NCBI GenBank assembly: GCA_910588375.1
Contig: CAJUQA010000032.1
Coordinates: 1-19,311, forward strand
Direction: 5' to 3'
From: an uncultured Odoribacter sp.
GTDB lineage: Bacteria; Bacteroidota; Bacteroidia; Bacteroidales; Marinifilaceae
Length of the DNA: 19,311 nt
Shown: positions 1 through 7,892 of the stretch, piece by piece
Numbering within the stretch: position 1 is the first letter of the stretch
Layout: each line of letters starts with the position of its first letter
Made by a program: the position numbers and the translations under genes
Notes under the pieces: model-generated
Database searches by the model: none
Seen by the model: only the letters and a program-made list of their open reading frames with translations
What the model was told of the DNA's origin: nothing

Positions 1-55
1 CTTTAGCAGAAAGTGTCAAGGCGTTTTCGGAATCAATGAATACGGCGGCAGTATC
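1..55. repeat. Terminal inverted repeat, left copy
   Basis: These 55 bases are the exact reverse complement of 19257-19311; identity stops abruptly at position 56. The repeat lies inside the SUMF1-like gene, in the same codon frame in both copies (encoding GDTAAVFIDSENALTLSAK). Identity probably continues beyond the window. Confidence 0.97.
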
Positions 56-649
56 TCCGACGGCGAAGCTTTTGTCGGAATAGGCGTCCCCGAGGTAGTA
101 GCTTCCGTAGGGGATGTACACCATTTCTATGCCGTGTACGGCGACGTATATGGATTTGAGGTCATCGCCGAAGTCAGCGATGGTGAGAGGGTTTTGCGGG
201 TTGGCATTGATAATCCATTTGAGTCGGAGTCGGGCGTAGACTTTTCCTTCCGATATGGCGTCGCGCATGAGATAGACACCGGTGACTTTTGCGTTGGTGC
301 CGGAGCCTGTTTTTCCGAACATGAATGTGTGGTCTCCGCCTTCGTTTCCGTTTAGGGGCGTTGCTTCATGTCCTTCTTGCGTGAGGTATGCATGATGCCA
401 GGGAGCGAGGGCACCGCGCTTTTTGTATTTAATGAAAATCCAGGCGGCATCCCAATTGAAGTCGTCCCGCCATGAGTTGTCCCACGACAGGTTGAGTTCC
501 ACGATGGCGGTGTCGTTTCCGATGAAGCTGACGACCTGTGGTTTTCCTGTAATCCGGATGTTGTTGGCCTTTGCCGGAGATAGATTTGGAAAAATCAATG
601 AGGTCAGGAGTATGATTTTTCCGATGTTTTTGAAAATATGACACTTCAT
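1..649 (-). CDS. SUMF1/formylglycine-generating-enzyme-like exported protein, 3' end outside the window
   Basis: The reading frame starts at ATG 649 and stays open for 216 codons to the window edge. Residues 1-28 form a signal peptide (basic start, hydrophobic core, ending ...SPAKA before NN). A region of about 140 residues follows, rich in W, N and D, including WDNSWRDDFNWDAAW. It leads into EMVYIPYGSYYLGD, which resembles the first strand motif of the SUMF1/FGE-sulfatase fold (typically MVxVPgGxFxMG). The catalytic part of such a domain would lie outside the window, so enzyme activity cannot be judged; many Bacteroidota members are surface or secreted proteins of unknown role. It is roughly 55-60% identical by eye to the protein at the right end. 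No -7 element faces it in the present orientation of the upstream region, which may be invertible. Confidence 0.75.
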   Translation of the reverse strand, partial: MKCHIFKNIGKIILLTSLIFPNLSPAKANNIRITGKPQVVSFIGNDTAIVELNLSWDNSWRDDFNWDAAWIFIKYKKRGALAPWHHAYLTQEGHEATPLNGNEGGDHTFMFGKTGSGTNAKVTGVYLMRDAISEGKVYARLRLKWIINANPQNPLTIADFGDDLKSIYVAVHGIEMVYIPYGSYYLGDAYSDKSFAVGDTAAVFIDSENALTLSAK

Positions 650-674
650 AACACTATGTATTTAATTTGTTTTT

Positions 675-697
675 GATACCTGTTTAGTAGGCGTGTG
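675..697 (+). repeat. Inverted repeat, left arm (IR-L)
   Basis: Its reverse complement matches 896-918 at 21 of 23 positions, with an unbroken 14-base core CACACGCCTACTAA. Flanking bases on both sides do not match, so the repeat has sharp edges. The length and 198-bp spacing resemble the inverted repeats of Bacteroidota promoter inversions. Confidence 0.85.
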
Positions 698-794
698 GTA
701 TTTGTTAATTTGTGAAGTGGAAAATGGAGAGGTGAGCGTCGTAACTATCGGAATAAAAAATATTATCGATCCGGAATGGAAATCTATTTTTTTA

Positions 795-802
795 TATCTT
801 TG
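795..802 (+). promoter_or_regulatory. Promoter -7 element (TATCTTTG) inside the inverted repeats
   Basis: This is a perfect match to the Bacteroidota TAnnTTTG element. No clear TTG is seen 19-21 bases upstream. It now points toward SulP, about 215 bases upstream of that gene's start. If the 675-918 segment flipped, it would point at the left SUMF1-like gene with a leader of about 135 bases. Confidence 0.45.
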
Positions 803-895
803 GCGGAGCAAAATATTTTTTTGTCGTTTTTTTGCGTGTGTTATATTGTTGGAGATGTATTAACCCTTTTATCTTTCATGGATTACGAAAGGAGA

Positions 896-918
896 CACAC
901 GCCTACTAAGCATGTATC
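896..918 (-). repeat. Inverted repeat, right arm (IR-R)
   Basis: This is the partner of 675-697. The two mismatches lie at positions 15 and 18 of the 23-bp alignment, toward the outer end of each arm. The perfect core lies on the inner side. Confidence 0.85.
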
Positions 919-980
919 TTTTCTTGGTCGCGTTGCGCGTTTATTCGCTTGTTTTCTCTTCTCTATTAATAAATTTTATA

Positions 981-988
981 TAATTTTG
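981..988 (+). promoter_or_regulatory. Promoter -7 element for the SulP operon
   Basis: TAATTTTG is a perfect TAnnTTTG match placed 36 bases before the SulP start codon, giving a plausible leader of about 30 bases. No well-spaced -33 TTG is visible. It lies outside the inverted repeats, so SulP would keep this promoter in either orientation. Confidence 0.45.
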
Positions 989-1024
989 CGGCTTGTTTAA
1001 AAAGGGTGTAAAATTTTTATAATA

Positions 1025-2698
1025 ATGAAAGGTAGTTTTGATTTTCAGCCGAAACTCGTGGCTGCACTCAGAAATTATTCCAAAGAGAAGTTTTTCAGTG
1101 ATTTGATGGCGGGTATCATTGTGGGTATCGTGGCGTTGCCGTTGGCGATTGCTTTTGGTATTGCGTCGGGGGTGAGTCCGGAACAGGGATTGATAACGGC
1201 GATTATTGCAGGTTTTATTATTTCTTTCCTGGGCGGTAGTACTGTTCAAATCGGGGGACCGACGGGTGCATTTATTGTGGTGGTGTATGGAATTATTCAG
1301 GAGTTCGGCATGGAGGGGTTGGCTATCGCTACGGTGTTGGCGGGAGTGATGCTGTTGCTGATGGGCTTTTTGAAGTTGGGTACGGTCATTAAGTTTATCC
1401 CTTACCCGATTATCGTCGGTTTTACCAGTGGTATCGCTTTGACTATTTTTACGACACAGATGAAGGACCTGTTCGGATTGACCATGGAGAGCGTGCCGGC
1501 GGATTTCCTTTCCAAGTGGGTGGCCTATTTCAAGAGTGCTCCCACGACTCATCTCTGGTCGGCCTTGGTGGGTATATTGAGTATTGTTTTGATTGTGATT
1601 ACTCCCAAGTTTTCTAAGAAAATACCGGGTTCCCTGATTGCGATTGTAGTCATGACATTGGCGGTATGGGTGATGAAGACTTATTTCGGAATTACCGGTA
1701 TCGAGACTATCGGCGACCGTTTTGTGATTAATGCTTCTTTGCCGGAGCCCGATATGCCCGGCTTCAATCTAAGTACGATAAATCATTTGTTCCCGGCTGC
1801 TTTTACGATTGCCATTTTGGGGGCTATCGAATCCCTGTTGTCGGCGACTGTGGCGGATGGTGTGACGGGCGACAAGCATAATTCCAATATGGAGCTTATC
1901 GCGCAGGGGGCTGCGAACCTCGTGGTGCCCTTTTTCGGCGGAATCCCTGCTACGGGAGCGATTGCCCGGACAATGACCAATATTAATAACGGCGGTCGCA
2001 CGCCTGTTGCCGGTTTGATTCATGCGGTCGTATTGTTGTTGATTCTTTTGTTCCTGGGACCTTTGACGAAGCATATCCCGATGGCCTGTCTGGCGGGCGT
2101 GTTGGTGATTGTGTCGTATAATATGAGTGAATGGCGCACATTCCGGTCGTTATTGAAGAACTCAAAGGCCGATGTTGCCGTATTATTAACGACGTTTATT
2201 TTGACGGTCATCTTCGATTTGACCATTGCCATTGAATTGGGGCTGTTGTTGGCGATGCTGCTGTTCATGAAGCGGATGAGCGAGACGACGAAGGTTTCGG
2301 TAGTGAAAGACCGGATAGACCTTTCTTCCGAAGGGGAGATTTATCATGAGGATGAAAAACTGGATTTGCGGAAAGGGGTAGAAGTGTACGAGATTGACGG
2401 ACCGTTTTTCTTCGGGATTGCCAATAAGTTCGATGAATGTATGAAGGTCTTGGGGGATAAGCCGAAAGTGCGGATTATCCGGATGCGTAAAGTGCCGTTT
2501 ATGGACACGACGGGACTGCACAACTTGGAGAGTTTATACCGTTTGTCGGATAAAGAGAAGATTCGGATTGTCCTTTCCGGGGTGAATGAGCAGGTGAGGA
2601 AGGTGTTGGAGAAATCGGATTTGTATCACCGCATCGGGGAGGAGAATGTGTGCAGCAATATTAATGAGGCGCTGCAAAAAGCAAATAGTTATCTGTAA
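1025..2698 (+). CDS. SulP/SLC26 family inorganic anion transporter with STAS domain
   Basis: A 557-residue inner-membrane protein, the usual length for bacterial SulP carriers. Residues 1-400 are a series of hydrophobic segments with the family motif GGSTVQIGGPTGAF at 70-83, in the region where the anion-binding helices meet. Residues from about 425 on form a cytoplasmic STAS domain with VPFMDTTG (D494), the position equivalent to the DSxG loop of anti-sigma-factor antagonists. The family moves sulfate, bicarbonate or other anions, usually with Na+ or H+; the substrate cannot be read from sequence. The stop lies 16 bases before the porin gene, so the two are probably cotranscribed, giving an inner- plus outer-membrane route for an anion. 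Confidence 0.93.
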   Translation: MKGSFDFQPKLVAALRNYSKEKFFSDLMAGIIVGIVALPLAIAFGIASGVSPEQGLITAIIAGFIISFLGGSTVQIGGPTGAFIVVVYGIIQEFGMEGLAIATVLAGVMLLLMGFLKLGTVIKFIPYPIIVGFTSGIALTIFTTQMKDLFGLTMESVPADFLSKWVAYFKSAPTTHLWSALVGILSIVLIVITPKFSKKIPGSLIAIVVMTLAVWVMKTYFGITGIETIGDRFVINASLPEPDMPGFNLSTINHLFPAAFTIAILGAIESLLSATVADGVTGDKHNSNMELIAQGAANLVVPFFGGIPATGAIARTMTNINNGGRTPVAGLIHAVVLLLILLFLGPLTKHIPMACLAGVLVIVSYNMSEWRTFRSLLKNSKADVAVLLTTFILTVIFDLTIAIELGLLLAMLLFMKRMSETTKVSVVKDRIDLSSEGEIYHEDEKLDLRKGVEVYEIDGPFFFGIANKFDECMKVLGDKPKVRIIRMRKVPFMDTTGLHNLESLYRLSDKEKIRIVLSGVNEQVRKVLEKSDLYHRIGEENVCSNINEALQKANSYL

Positions 2699-2714
2699 GC
2701 AGAAGAGAAGTTTT

Positions 2715-3860
2715 ATGAGGAAGAGAATAGTTGTTGTTTTAATCTGTATGTTGTTTCTCCCGTTGGCGGGAAGAAGTCAGGCTTTTGTGAAATCGGCGGA
2801 CGGAAATTTCGAATGGCGGCTGATAGGACGTATTCTGATGGATGCCGCTTTCTTCCGGGGCGATTCGACCCGCTTGGGGAACGGTGCTGTGTTGGGGGAT
2901 GTCAGATTGGGAACAACGGTTCGTTTCCTTCAAAACTGGACGGGGAAGATTGAGGCGGGATACGCTTACAACAAACTGGCGTTGAAAGATACTTATATCG
3001 CCTATAAACAGGGACGCCATACTTTGAAGGCGGGTTATTATTTCGAGCCTTTCGGAACGGAGCTTCAGGTGTCGACGGCCGCCTATCGTTTTATGAACAT
3101 GGCGACGACCAGTACCGTTTTCGGTGACGGCCGCAAATTGGGGCTGACTTATCAATATAGCCGGGAGAAATTGGTGGTGGTCGGTGGTATATTCGGAAAT
3201 ACGAGTCTGGAAAATTCCAAAGAGGGGGATGCGGGCTATACGCTGACGGGACAGGTGATCGGACGTCCCGTTTATGAGGAGGAGAAGGTGATTCATATCG
3301 GTTTGTCCGCCCATTTCAGCAATCCGGACAAAGAGACCAAAGAAAAAATGGTGTATAAAGGCGGTGCCCCGTCGTATGTTTTTAATAAAGAAAAGAATGT
3401 AATGTTGCGGGCGGAAGTGACCCAGGCGATTAATGAATGGCGGACGGGAGCCGATGTCATTGTGCTTTACAAGCGTTTTTATTTCCAGAGCGAATGTCTG
3501 GTGAATCATGTGAACCGTTACGGCGGGAGAAATTTTACCGGCAAGGGGGTATATACCCAAATCGGTTGCCTGTTCGGAGGGGATAACCAATACCGTTATG
3601 ACCGGGTGAACAGCTGGGTGGATAATCCCAAGCCGAAGAATATAGAAGTCGTATTCCGGTATAATTACACGGACCTGAACGACGAGAAAGCCGAAATTTA
3701 CGGTGGCAGGGCACAGGATATAACTTTGGGAGCGAATTACTTCTTTAATGACTATGTGGCGGCGAAACTGAATTATACGTCAATATTTACGAACAAGCAT
3801 GCCGTGAATGGCAAGGAGAATGTGAATTTCGTGCAGGCGCGGTTGCAGTTGCGTTTCTAA
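2715..3860 (+). CDS. Outer-membrane porin, phosphate-selective porin O/P-like
   Basis: A 381-residue protein starting at ATG 2715, chosen because it opens with a clean signal peptide (MRKR, then a hydrophobic stretch, ending GRSQA). An upstream in-frame ATG at 2646 overlaps the SulP gene and lacks a signal sequence. The mature part alternates polar and aromatic/hydrophobic residues as in beta-strands, has turns such as GRILMDAAFF and KLGLTYQYSREK, and ends in LQLRF, the terminal phenylalanine typical of outer-membrane barrels. The pattern is that of the OprO/OprP-like porins of Bacteroidota (PF07396 type). It follows the SulP gene by 16 bases and likely supplies its anion. It converges on the topoisomerase gene with only four bases between stop codons. 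Confidence 0.82.
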   Translation: MRKRIVVVLICMLFLPLAGRSQAFVKSADGNFEWRLIGRILMDAAFFRGDSTRLGNGAVLGDVRLGTTVRFLQNWTGKIEAGYAYNKLALKDTYIAYKQGRHTLKAGYYFEPFGTELQVSTAAYRFMNMATTSTVFGDGRKLGLTYQYSREKLVVVGGIFGNTSLENSKEGDAGYTLTGQVIGRPVYEEEKVIHIGLSAHFSNPDKETKEKMVYKGGAPSYVFNKEKNVMLRAEVTQAINEWRTGADVIVLYKRFYFQSECLVNHVNRYGGRNFTGKGVYTQIGCLFGGDNQYRYDRVNSWVDNPKPKNIEVVFRYNYTDLNDEKAEIYGGRAQDITLGANYFFNDYVAAKLNYTSIFTNKHAVNGKENVNFVQARLQLRF

Positions 3861-3864
3861 GGTT

Positions 3865-5970
3865 TTATTCCTCGACTGTGACCTGAAAATTGCTGTTGAG
3901 TTTCAATTTCCCGCTGACCGGATTCCCTTCGGAGTTCTTAAATCCGCTCAGTTTCCCTGTTTCTCCTTTTAGGATAAGGGTCTCCACCTGTTTTTGGGTC
4001 AGTTTCTTTTCGGCAACGACCATGGGTATGAGGAAATCGCATGATTTCTTGTAAAGCGTGCATCCCCATGCGGTTTTGCCTTTGACGATGTTGCCGTTTC
4101 CGCATTTGGGACAGGTCAGAGTCACCGGTTCGGCAGGGGCTTTGGGTGTCCGTTTCTTTTTTTCTTTAGGGGATTCCTCCTGTTTTTCTTCTTCGACGAC
4201 GGCAATGGTCTTGGCGGAAGAGTGCTTGACGAAATGGACGATTTCATTCACCATGCCTTTTAATTCTTCCATAAAGAGCCCCACTTCATATTTGCCGTCT
4301 TCAATCATGCGGAGTTTCTTTTCCCATTGACCTGTCAGTTCGGCTGATTTCAGCAAGTCGTTCTGTATGGTGTCGATGAGTTCGATGCCGGTTGGGGTGG
4401 CTAAAATCCGTTTTTTATCCTTGCGGATGTAGTGGCGTTTCAGCAGGGTTTCGATAATCCCGGCGCGGGTGGAGGGGCGTCCGATGCCGTTTTCTTTCAT
4501 CAGGTCGCGGAGTTCTTCGTCTTCCACCTGCTTGCCGGCGGTCTCCATCGCCCGGAGTAAATCGGCTTCCGTGTAGTATTTGGGCGGCTGCGTCTCTTTT
4601 TCCTGTATTTCGGGGAGATGGGGGCCGTGCTCGCCTTTTTCATAAACGGGCAACACATTCTCCTCGTTCTGCTTATCGGCGGTATTGCCGAATACCACCC
4701 GCCATGCCGGGTCGATAATCTGTTTCCCGGTCGCTTTGAATTCCTCCTCGCCCACTTTTGCCATGACCGTCGTATTGGCCACTTCGCAATCCGGATAGAA
4801 CACGGCAATAAACCGTTTGGCCACGAGGTCGTACACCCTTTTTTCGTCCGGGCTCATGTCGTATGTGAATACGCCGGTCGGGATGATGGCGTGGTGGTCG
4901 GTAATCTTTTTATCGTTGAAAACCTTGGCGGATTTCCGTATTTTGCCTCCTGTCAGAATGGGTGCGGTCAAAGCTGCGTAAGGTTTCAGCCCTTTTAAAA
5001 TGCCCGGAACCTTCGCATATTGGTCATTGGGCAGGAAATTGGTGTCGACGCGCGGATAGGTGGTCAATTTCTTTTCATACAGCGATTGTATGATTTTCAA
5101 TGTATTTTCCGCCGTGAAGGCGTATTTCTTATTGCATTCCACCTGCAACAGCGTTAAGTCGAATAATTTGGGCGGATGCTCCATGGCCTTCTTGCGCTCC
5201 ACACTGGTAATTTCCAGTTCCGTGGCGGCAATCTTCTGTATCATGGCTTCCGCCTCTTCCTTGGTAGTGAAACGCCCTTTGACGCTTGAGAAAATCCCTT
5301 CCCGGTAGTTGGTCTTGATTTCCCAATACGTTTCGGGCTTGAAATTCTCGATGGCTTTCTGGCGGTCTACAATCAGTGCCAGCGTCGGGGTCTGCACCCG
5401 TCCGATGGAGAGCACGTTTTTCCCGCTTCCGTATTTCAGCGTATAAGCCCGCGTGGCATTCATGCCTAACAACCAGTCGCCGATGGCTCTGGCGGAACCC
5501 GCGGCATACAGCGTATCGAAATCGGCGGCGTCCATCAGTTTATTGAATCCTTCCCGGATGGCTTCTTCAGTCAAAGAGGAAATCCACAGCCGTTTGACGG
5601 GCACGTTGCATTTGGCTTTGGTCAGCACCCAGCGTTGAATCAGTTCCCCTTCCTGTCCGGCATCCCCGCAGTTAATGACCATTTCGGCCTTGCCCACCAG
5701 CTCTTCGATAATGGCAAACTGTTTTTTGATGCCTTCGTCCTCAATCAGTTTGATGCGGAATTTCGACGGAATCATGGGCAATACGGCCAGATTCCACTGT
5801 TTCCACTTCTCCGTATATTCATTGGGTTCTTGCAGGCTGCACAAATGTCCGAATGTCCACGTCACACAATATCCGTTTCCTTCAAAATACCCGTTCCTCC
5901 GGGCGGATGCACCCAGAATCGCGGCAATTTCCTTCGCCACACTCGGCTTTTCTGCAATACACATTTTCAT
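3865..5970 (-). CDS. topB: DNA topoisomerase III (type IA)
   Basis: A 701-residue type IA topoisomerase that nicks and passes single DNA strands to decatenate and relax DNA. The Toprim domain begins at MKMCIAEKPSVAKEIA (E7). The acidic motif reads GDAGQEGE at 102-109 where most relatives have xDxDREGE, so the second aspartate is a glycine (G105) and the arginine a glutamine. The catalytic tyrosine is Y305 in LTTYPRVDTNFL, and SIGRVQTPTLA (188-198) is a conserved DNA-binding segment. A lysine-rich linker near 590-615 leads to a C-terminal zinc-ribbon-like module (C620, C623, C637, C644) and a final basic repeat. It lies 16 bases downstream of the cytidylate-kinase-like gene and is probably in the same operon. 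This resembles the TopB found on Bacteroidota chromosomes and mobile elements. Confidence 0.92.
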   Translation of the reverse strand: MKMCIAEKPSVAKEIAAILGASARRNGYFEGNGYCVTWTFGHLCSLQEPNEYTEKWKQWNLAVLPMIPSKFRIKLIEDEGIKKQFAIIEELVGKAEMVINCGDAGQEGELIQRWVLTKAKCNVPVKRLWISSLTEEAIREGFNKLMDAADFDTLYAAGSARAIGDWLLGMNATRAYTLKYGSGKNVLSIGRVQTPTLALIVDRQKAIENFKPETYWEIKTNYREGIFSSVKGRFTTKEEAEAMIQKIAATELEITSVERKKAMEHPPKLFDLTLLQVECNKKYAFTAENTLKIIQSLYEKKLTTYPRVDTNFLPNDQYAKVPGILKGLKPYAALTAPILTGGKIRKSAKVFNDKKITDHHAIIPTGVFTYDMSPDEKRVYDLVAKRFIAVFYPDCEVANTTVMAKVGEEEFKATGKQIIDPAWRVVFGNTADKQNEENVLPVYEKGEHGPHLPEIQEKETQPPKYYTEADLLRAMETAGKQVEDEELRDLMKENGIGRPSTRAGIIETLLKRHYIRKDKKRILATPTGIELIDTIQNDLLKSAELTGQWEKKLRMIEDGKYEVGLFMEELKGMVNEIVHFVKHSSAKTIAVVEEEKQEESPKEKKKRTPKAPAEPVTLTCPKCGNGNIVKGKTAWGCTLYKKSCDFLIPMVVAEKKLTQKQVETLILKGETGKLSGFKNSEGNPVSGKLKLNSNFQVTVEE

Positions 5971-5986
5971 ACCTATCCCTGGTGTC

Positions 5987-6598
5987 TCATTTTTGAGTGA
6001 GGAAATCAGTAATTAATTTGACGCAGTGATCTGTTCCGATGACGGATGAGTTGAGGCAGAGGTGGTAGGAAGCGGCGGCGCCCCATGTTTTGTCTGTGTA
6101 ATAATTGTAATAGCTGGCGCGGGTTTTGTCGGTTTTCCTCATTTGTTCGAGGGCTTCCTTTTCAGAGACGGGATTTTTCCGGATAATCCGTTTCACCCGG
6201 TCTTCTTCGGTGGAGTGGATAAATACGCTGGTGCAGTGCGGGTCGTCTTTCAGGATATAGTCCGCACAGCGTCCCACAATCACGCAGGAGTGGGTGGCGG
6301 CTATTTTGCGGATTACGTCCGACTGTACCTGAAAAAGGGTGGCGTCCGTAAAGCAATCGTTGGGTTGGTAAATGGCACCGTTCATGGAGAATCCCATGGC
6401 AAAGGCCTGCAATAATCCTCCCGAGGTTTTTTCATCCGCTTTTTCAAACAGTTCCGGACAGATGCCGCTCTCTTTGGCTGCCAGTTGAAGCAATTCCTTG
6501 TCGTAATATTCGATATGCAGACTGTCGGCCAATTTCTTGCCGATTTCACTGCCTCCGCTGCCGAATTGGCGTCCGATGGTAACGATGACTTTTTCCAT
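5987..6598 (-). CDS. Cytidylate-kinase-like P-loop protein (AAA_26 family)
   Basis: A 203-residue cytoplasmic protein. The start is taken at ATG 6598 (MEKVIVTIGRQFGSGGSEIGK). The same frame is open further upstream to 6709, but that part is not family-like and would run through the promoter region. GRQFGSGGSEIGK at 8-20 is the P-loop of the cytidylate-kinase-like family (PF13189). The lid/arginine region is recognisable in RIIRKNPVSEKEALEQMRKTDKTRASYYNYYT, where substrate and phosphate are bound. True Cmk enzymes have a different nucleoside-binding insert, so the substrate here is unknown. The gene leads the operon with topB and is divergent from the nucleotidyltransferase-HEPN gene. Confidence 0.85.
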   Translation of the reverse strand: MEKVIVTIGRQFGSGGSEIGKKLADSLHIEYYDKELLQLAAKESGICPELFEKADEKTSGGLLQAFAMGFSMNGAIYQPNDCFTDATLFQVQSDVIRKIAATHSCVIVGRCADYILKDDPHCTSVFIHSTEEDRVKRIIRKNPVSEKEALEQMRKTDKTRASYYNYYTDKTWGAAASYHLCLNSSVIGTDHCVKLITDFLTQK

Positions 6599-6619
6599 TG
6601 TATTTTCCCATTTGCTATG

Positions 6620-6650
6620 CAATAATAGTAAAAAAAGCGATACCGGACAA
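6620..6650 (-). promoter_or_regulatory. Promoter for the kinase-topB operon
   Basis: Read on the minus strand: TTG at 6650-6648, a 20-base spacer, then TATTATTG at 6627-6620, which matches TAnnTTTG at five of the six fixed positions. Start of transcription would be about 6613, giving a leader of about 15 bases before ATG 6598. Confidence 0.5.
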
Positions 6651-6671
6651 TTTTTCTTTGCAAAGGGGACG

Positions 6672-6701
6672 TTGCAGGAATCGAAGATATGGGTATATTT
6701 G
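6672..6701 (+). promoter_or_regulatory. Promoter for the nucleotidyltransferase-HEPN gene
   Basis: TTG at 6672-6674, a 19-base spacer and a perfect -7 element TATATTTG at 6694-6701. The transcription start would fall near 6707, giving a leader of about 28 bases before ATG 6735. The -33 element lies 21 bases from that of the opposing promoter, so the two share one short control region. Confidence 0.65.
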
Positions 6702-6734
6702 TGAAGCATTTAAGTCTAAGTTAAGAGTGTACCC

Positions 6735-7664
6735 ATGAAAAAGATGAATACCTCCATCGCCCATTTGCCGGAAAAAAACCAGGAAGATTTGAAAGTCATT
6801 GTGGCTACGATTCTGGAGGAAGTGTTGAATGTGGAGATGATTATTCTTTTTGGAAGTTATGCCCGCGGAAGCCAGGTGATGTTCGACCGCCAGATGGAAT
6901 ACGGGATATCGACTTCTTACCGTAGCGATTATGATATTCTCGTTATTGCGAGCCGCATAAAGAATGAGCCGGTCTTTGCCAAAAGACTGAATGGCGTCGG
7001 GACCATCTTTAAAGAAAGGACGCAGTCGGATATCCGTTTGGAAATCGTCTACAAGACGATGGAAAAAGTGAAAGATTTCCTGGAGAAAGGCGACTTTTTT
7101 TATTCTGAAATCCGGCGGGAGGGTATTGTTCTTTATGATACCGGCTCTTTCATTTTGCCGGAACCCCGTGAACCGGAAATCGTGGAACTCGAAAGACAGG
7201 CCAAAGACTTTTTCCGGGACTTTTTTCATAAGGGGGAACGCTTCCTGAAAACAGCAAGGGAATTTGATTACCCCGACGGTGAATATAGGATGGCCTCCTT
7301 CCATTTGCATCAGGCTTGCGAAAGTTTCTTTTATGCCATCAGTCTGACATTTAGTCAATACAAGCCGAAAGAGCACGACATCCGCATGCTGATAGACTTT
7401 AACAGACGCTATTCGCAGGAGATTATTAAAATCTTTCCCCGCGAAACGGCCAAAAATGAACATTTGTTCGAATTATTGAGGGCATCGTATGTACAGTCCC
7501 GCTACAACAAGGAGTTTGTGGTCAACAAGGAAGATGCGGAAGTGTTGATACAATGGATTGAACGTTTCAGAGACCTGACTTTTGACATTTGCGAGGGAAA
7601 ACTTCATGAATTGGAGCGTTTGGTGGCTGAAAAGCAACAGCAGTACAAAAAGACAAAACGGTAA
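6735..7664 (+). CDS. Fused nucleotidyltransferase (MNT) and HEPN domain protein
   Basis: 309 residues. Residues 20-140 form a minimal nucleotidyltransferase domain: GSYARGS at 40-46 and SDYDILV at 64-70 (D65, D67), with a likely third carboxylate at E103 (DIRLEIV). An insert of about 17 residues separates the two motifs. Residues 150-300 form a helical HEPN domain with FHLHQACESFFYA (189-201) and a late SRYNKEF motif (255-261) in the place where family PF05168 has an RYP-type motif. The classical Rx4-6H RNase motif of toxic HEPN proteins is not seen. MNT-HEPN pairs can act as toxin and AMPylating antitoxin, but fused forms are common in Bacteroidota with no known role. It has its own promoter and is followed, 228 bases on, by the giant gene. 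Confidence 0.85.
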   Translation: MKKMNTSIAHLPEKNQEDLKVIVATILEEVLNVEMIILFGSYARGSQVMFDRQMEYGISTSYRSDYDILVIASRIKNEPVFAKRLNGVGTIFKERTQSDIRLEIVYKTMEKVKDFLEKGDFFYSEIRREGIVLYDTGSFILPEPREPEIVELERQAKDFFRDFFHKGERFLKTAREFDYPDGEYRMASFHLHQACESFFYAISLTFSQYKPKEHDIRMLIDFNRRYSQEIIKIFPRETAKNEHLFELLRASYVQSRYNKEFVVNKEDAEVLIQWIERFRDLTFDICEGKLHELERLVAEKQQQYKKTKR

Positions 7665-7842
7665 ACCTAAAAGCGCTTCCCCTCTTCTCTGATTGTTGTT
7701 TCTCTGTAAAATGGATTCTTAGCTGTCCGGTAAATTTTATCAGAATCGGGACAATTTGTTTAAAAATACATTTTTATAACGTTTCCGAAAGATATTTTCC
7801 CGAACGGCTTTCCGAACAGTTTCTTTTTCCCCGATTAGTTGT

Positions 7843-7850
7843 TAATATTG
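7843..7850 (+). promoter_or_regulatory. Possible -7 element for the giant gene
   Basis: TAATATTG matches TAnnTTTG at five of the six fixed positions. It would start transcription near 7857, which lies after the TTG at 7854 and 36 bases before ATG 7893. It therefore favours the ATG start. No -33 TTG is seen at the right distance. Confidence 0.3.
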
Positions 7851-7892
7851 TAGTTGAAAAAACAAAGAATTAGGAAACAGAGACTTATACGC

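Larger units (their letters stand above)
650..1024. other. Divergent intergenic region, candidate invertible promoter switch
   Basis: This gap of 375 bases separates the left SUMF1-like gene (minus) from the SulP gene (plus). It contains a 23-bp inverted repeat pair (675-697 and 896-918), a rightward TATCTTTG between the repeats, and a second rightward TAATTTTG outside them at 981-988. It is A/T-rich. No convincing protein gene is present; a 40-codon frame beginning at 878 overlaps the right repeat and has no recognisable product. Confidence 0.6.

Noticed and set aside
675..918. The inverted repeat as a plain transcription terminator
   Set aside because: The arms are 198 bases apart with no T-run following either arm, so a terminator hairpin is implausible.
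878..1000. Small 40-codon frame downstream of the TATCTTTG element
   Set aside because: It runs through an inverted repeat arm and the SulP promoter, lacks recognisable features, and is better explained as non-coding.
2739..3590. 283-codon minus-strand frame opposite the porin gene
   Set aside because: The sense strand gives a convincing exported porin with signal peptide and terminal F; the antisense frame is a shadow.
6615..7463. 282-codon minus-strand frame opposite the MNT-HEPN gene
   Set aside because: The plus-strand frame has clear GSYARGS and SDYDILV motifs; the opposite frame has none.
7854..7892. TTG start 13 codons upstream for the giant gene
   Set aside because: It follows a stop codon directly, TTG starts are rare, and a possible -7 element at 7843-7850 would start the RNA beyond it; ATG 7893 is preferred, though not proven.
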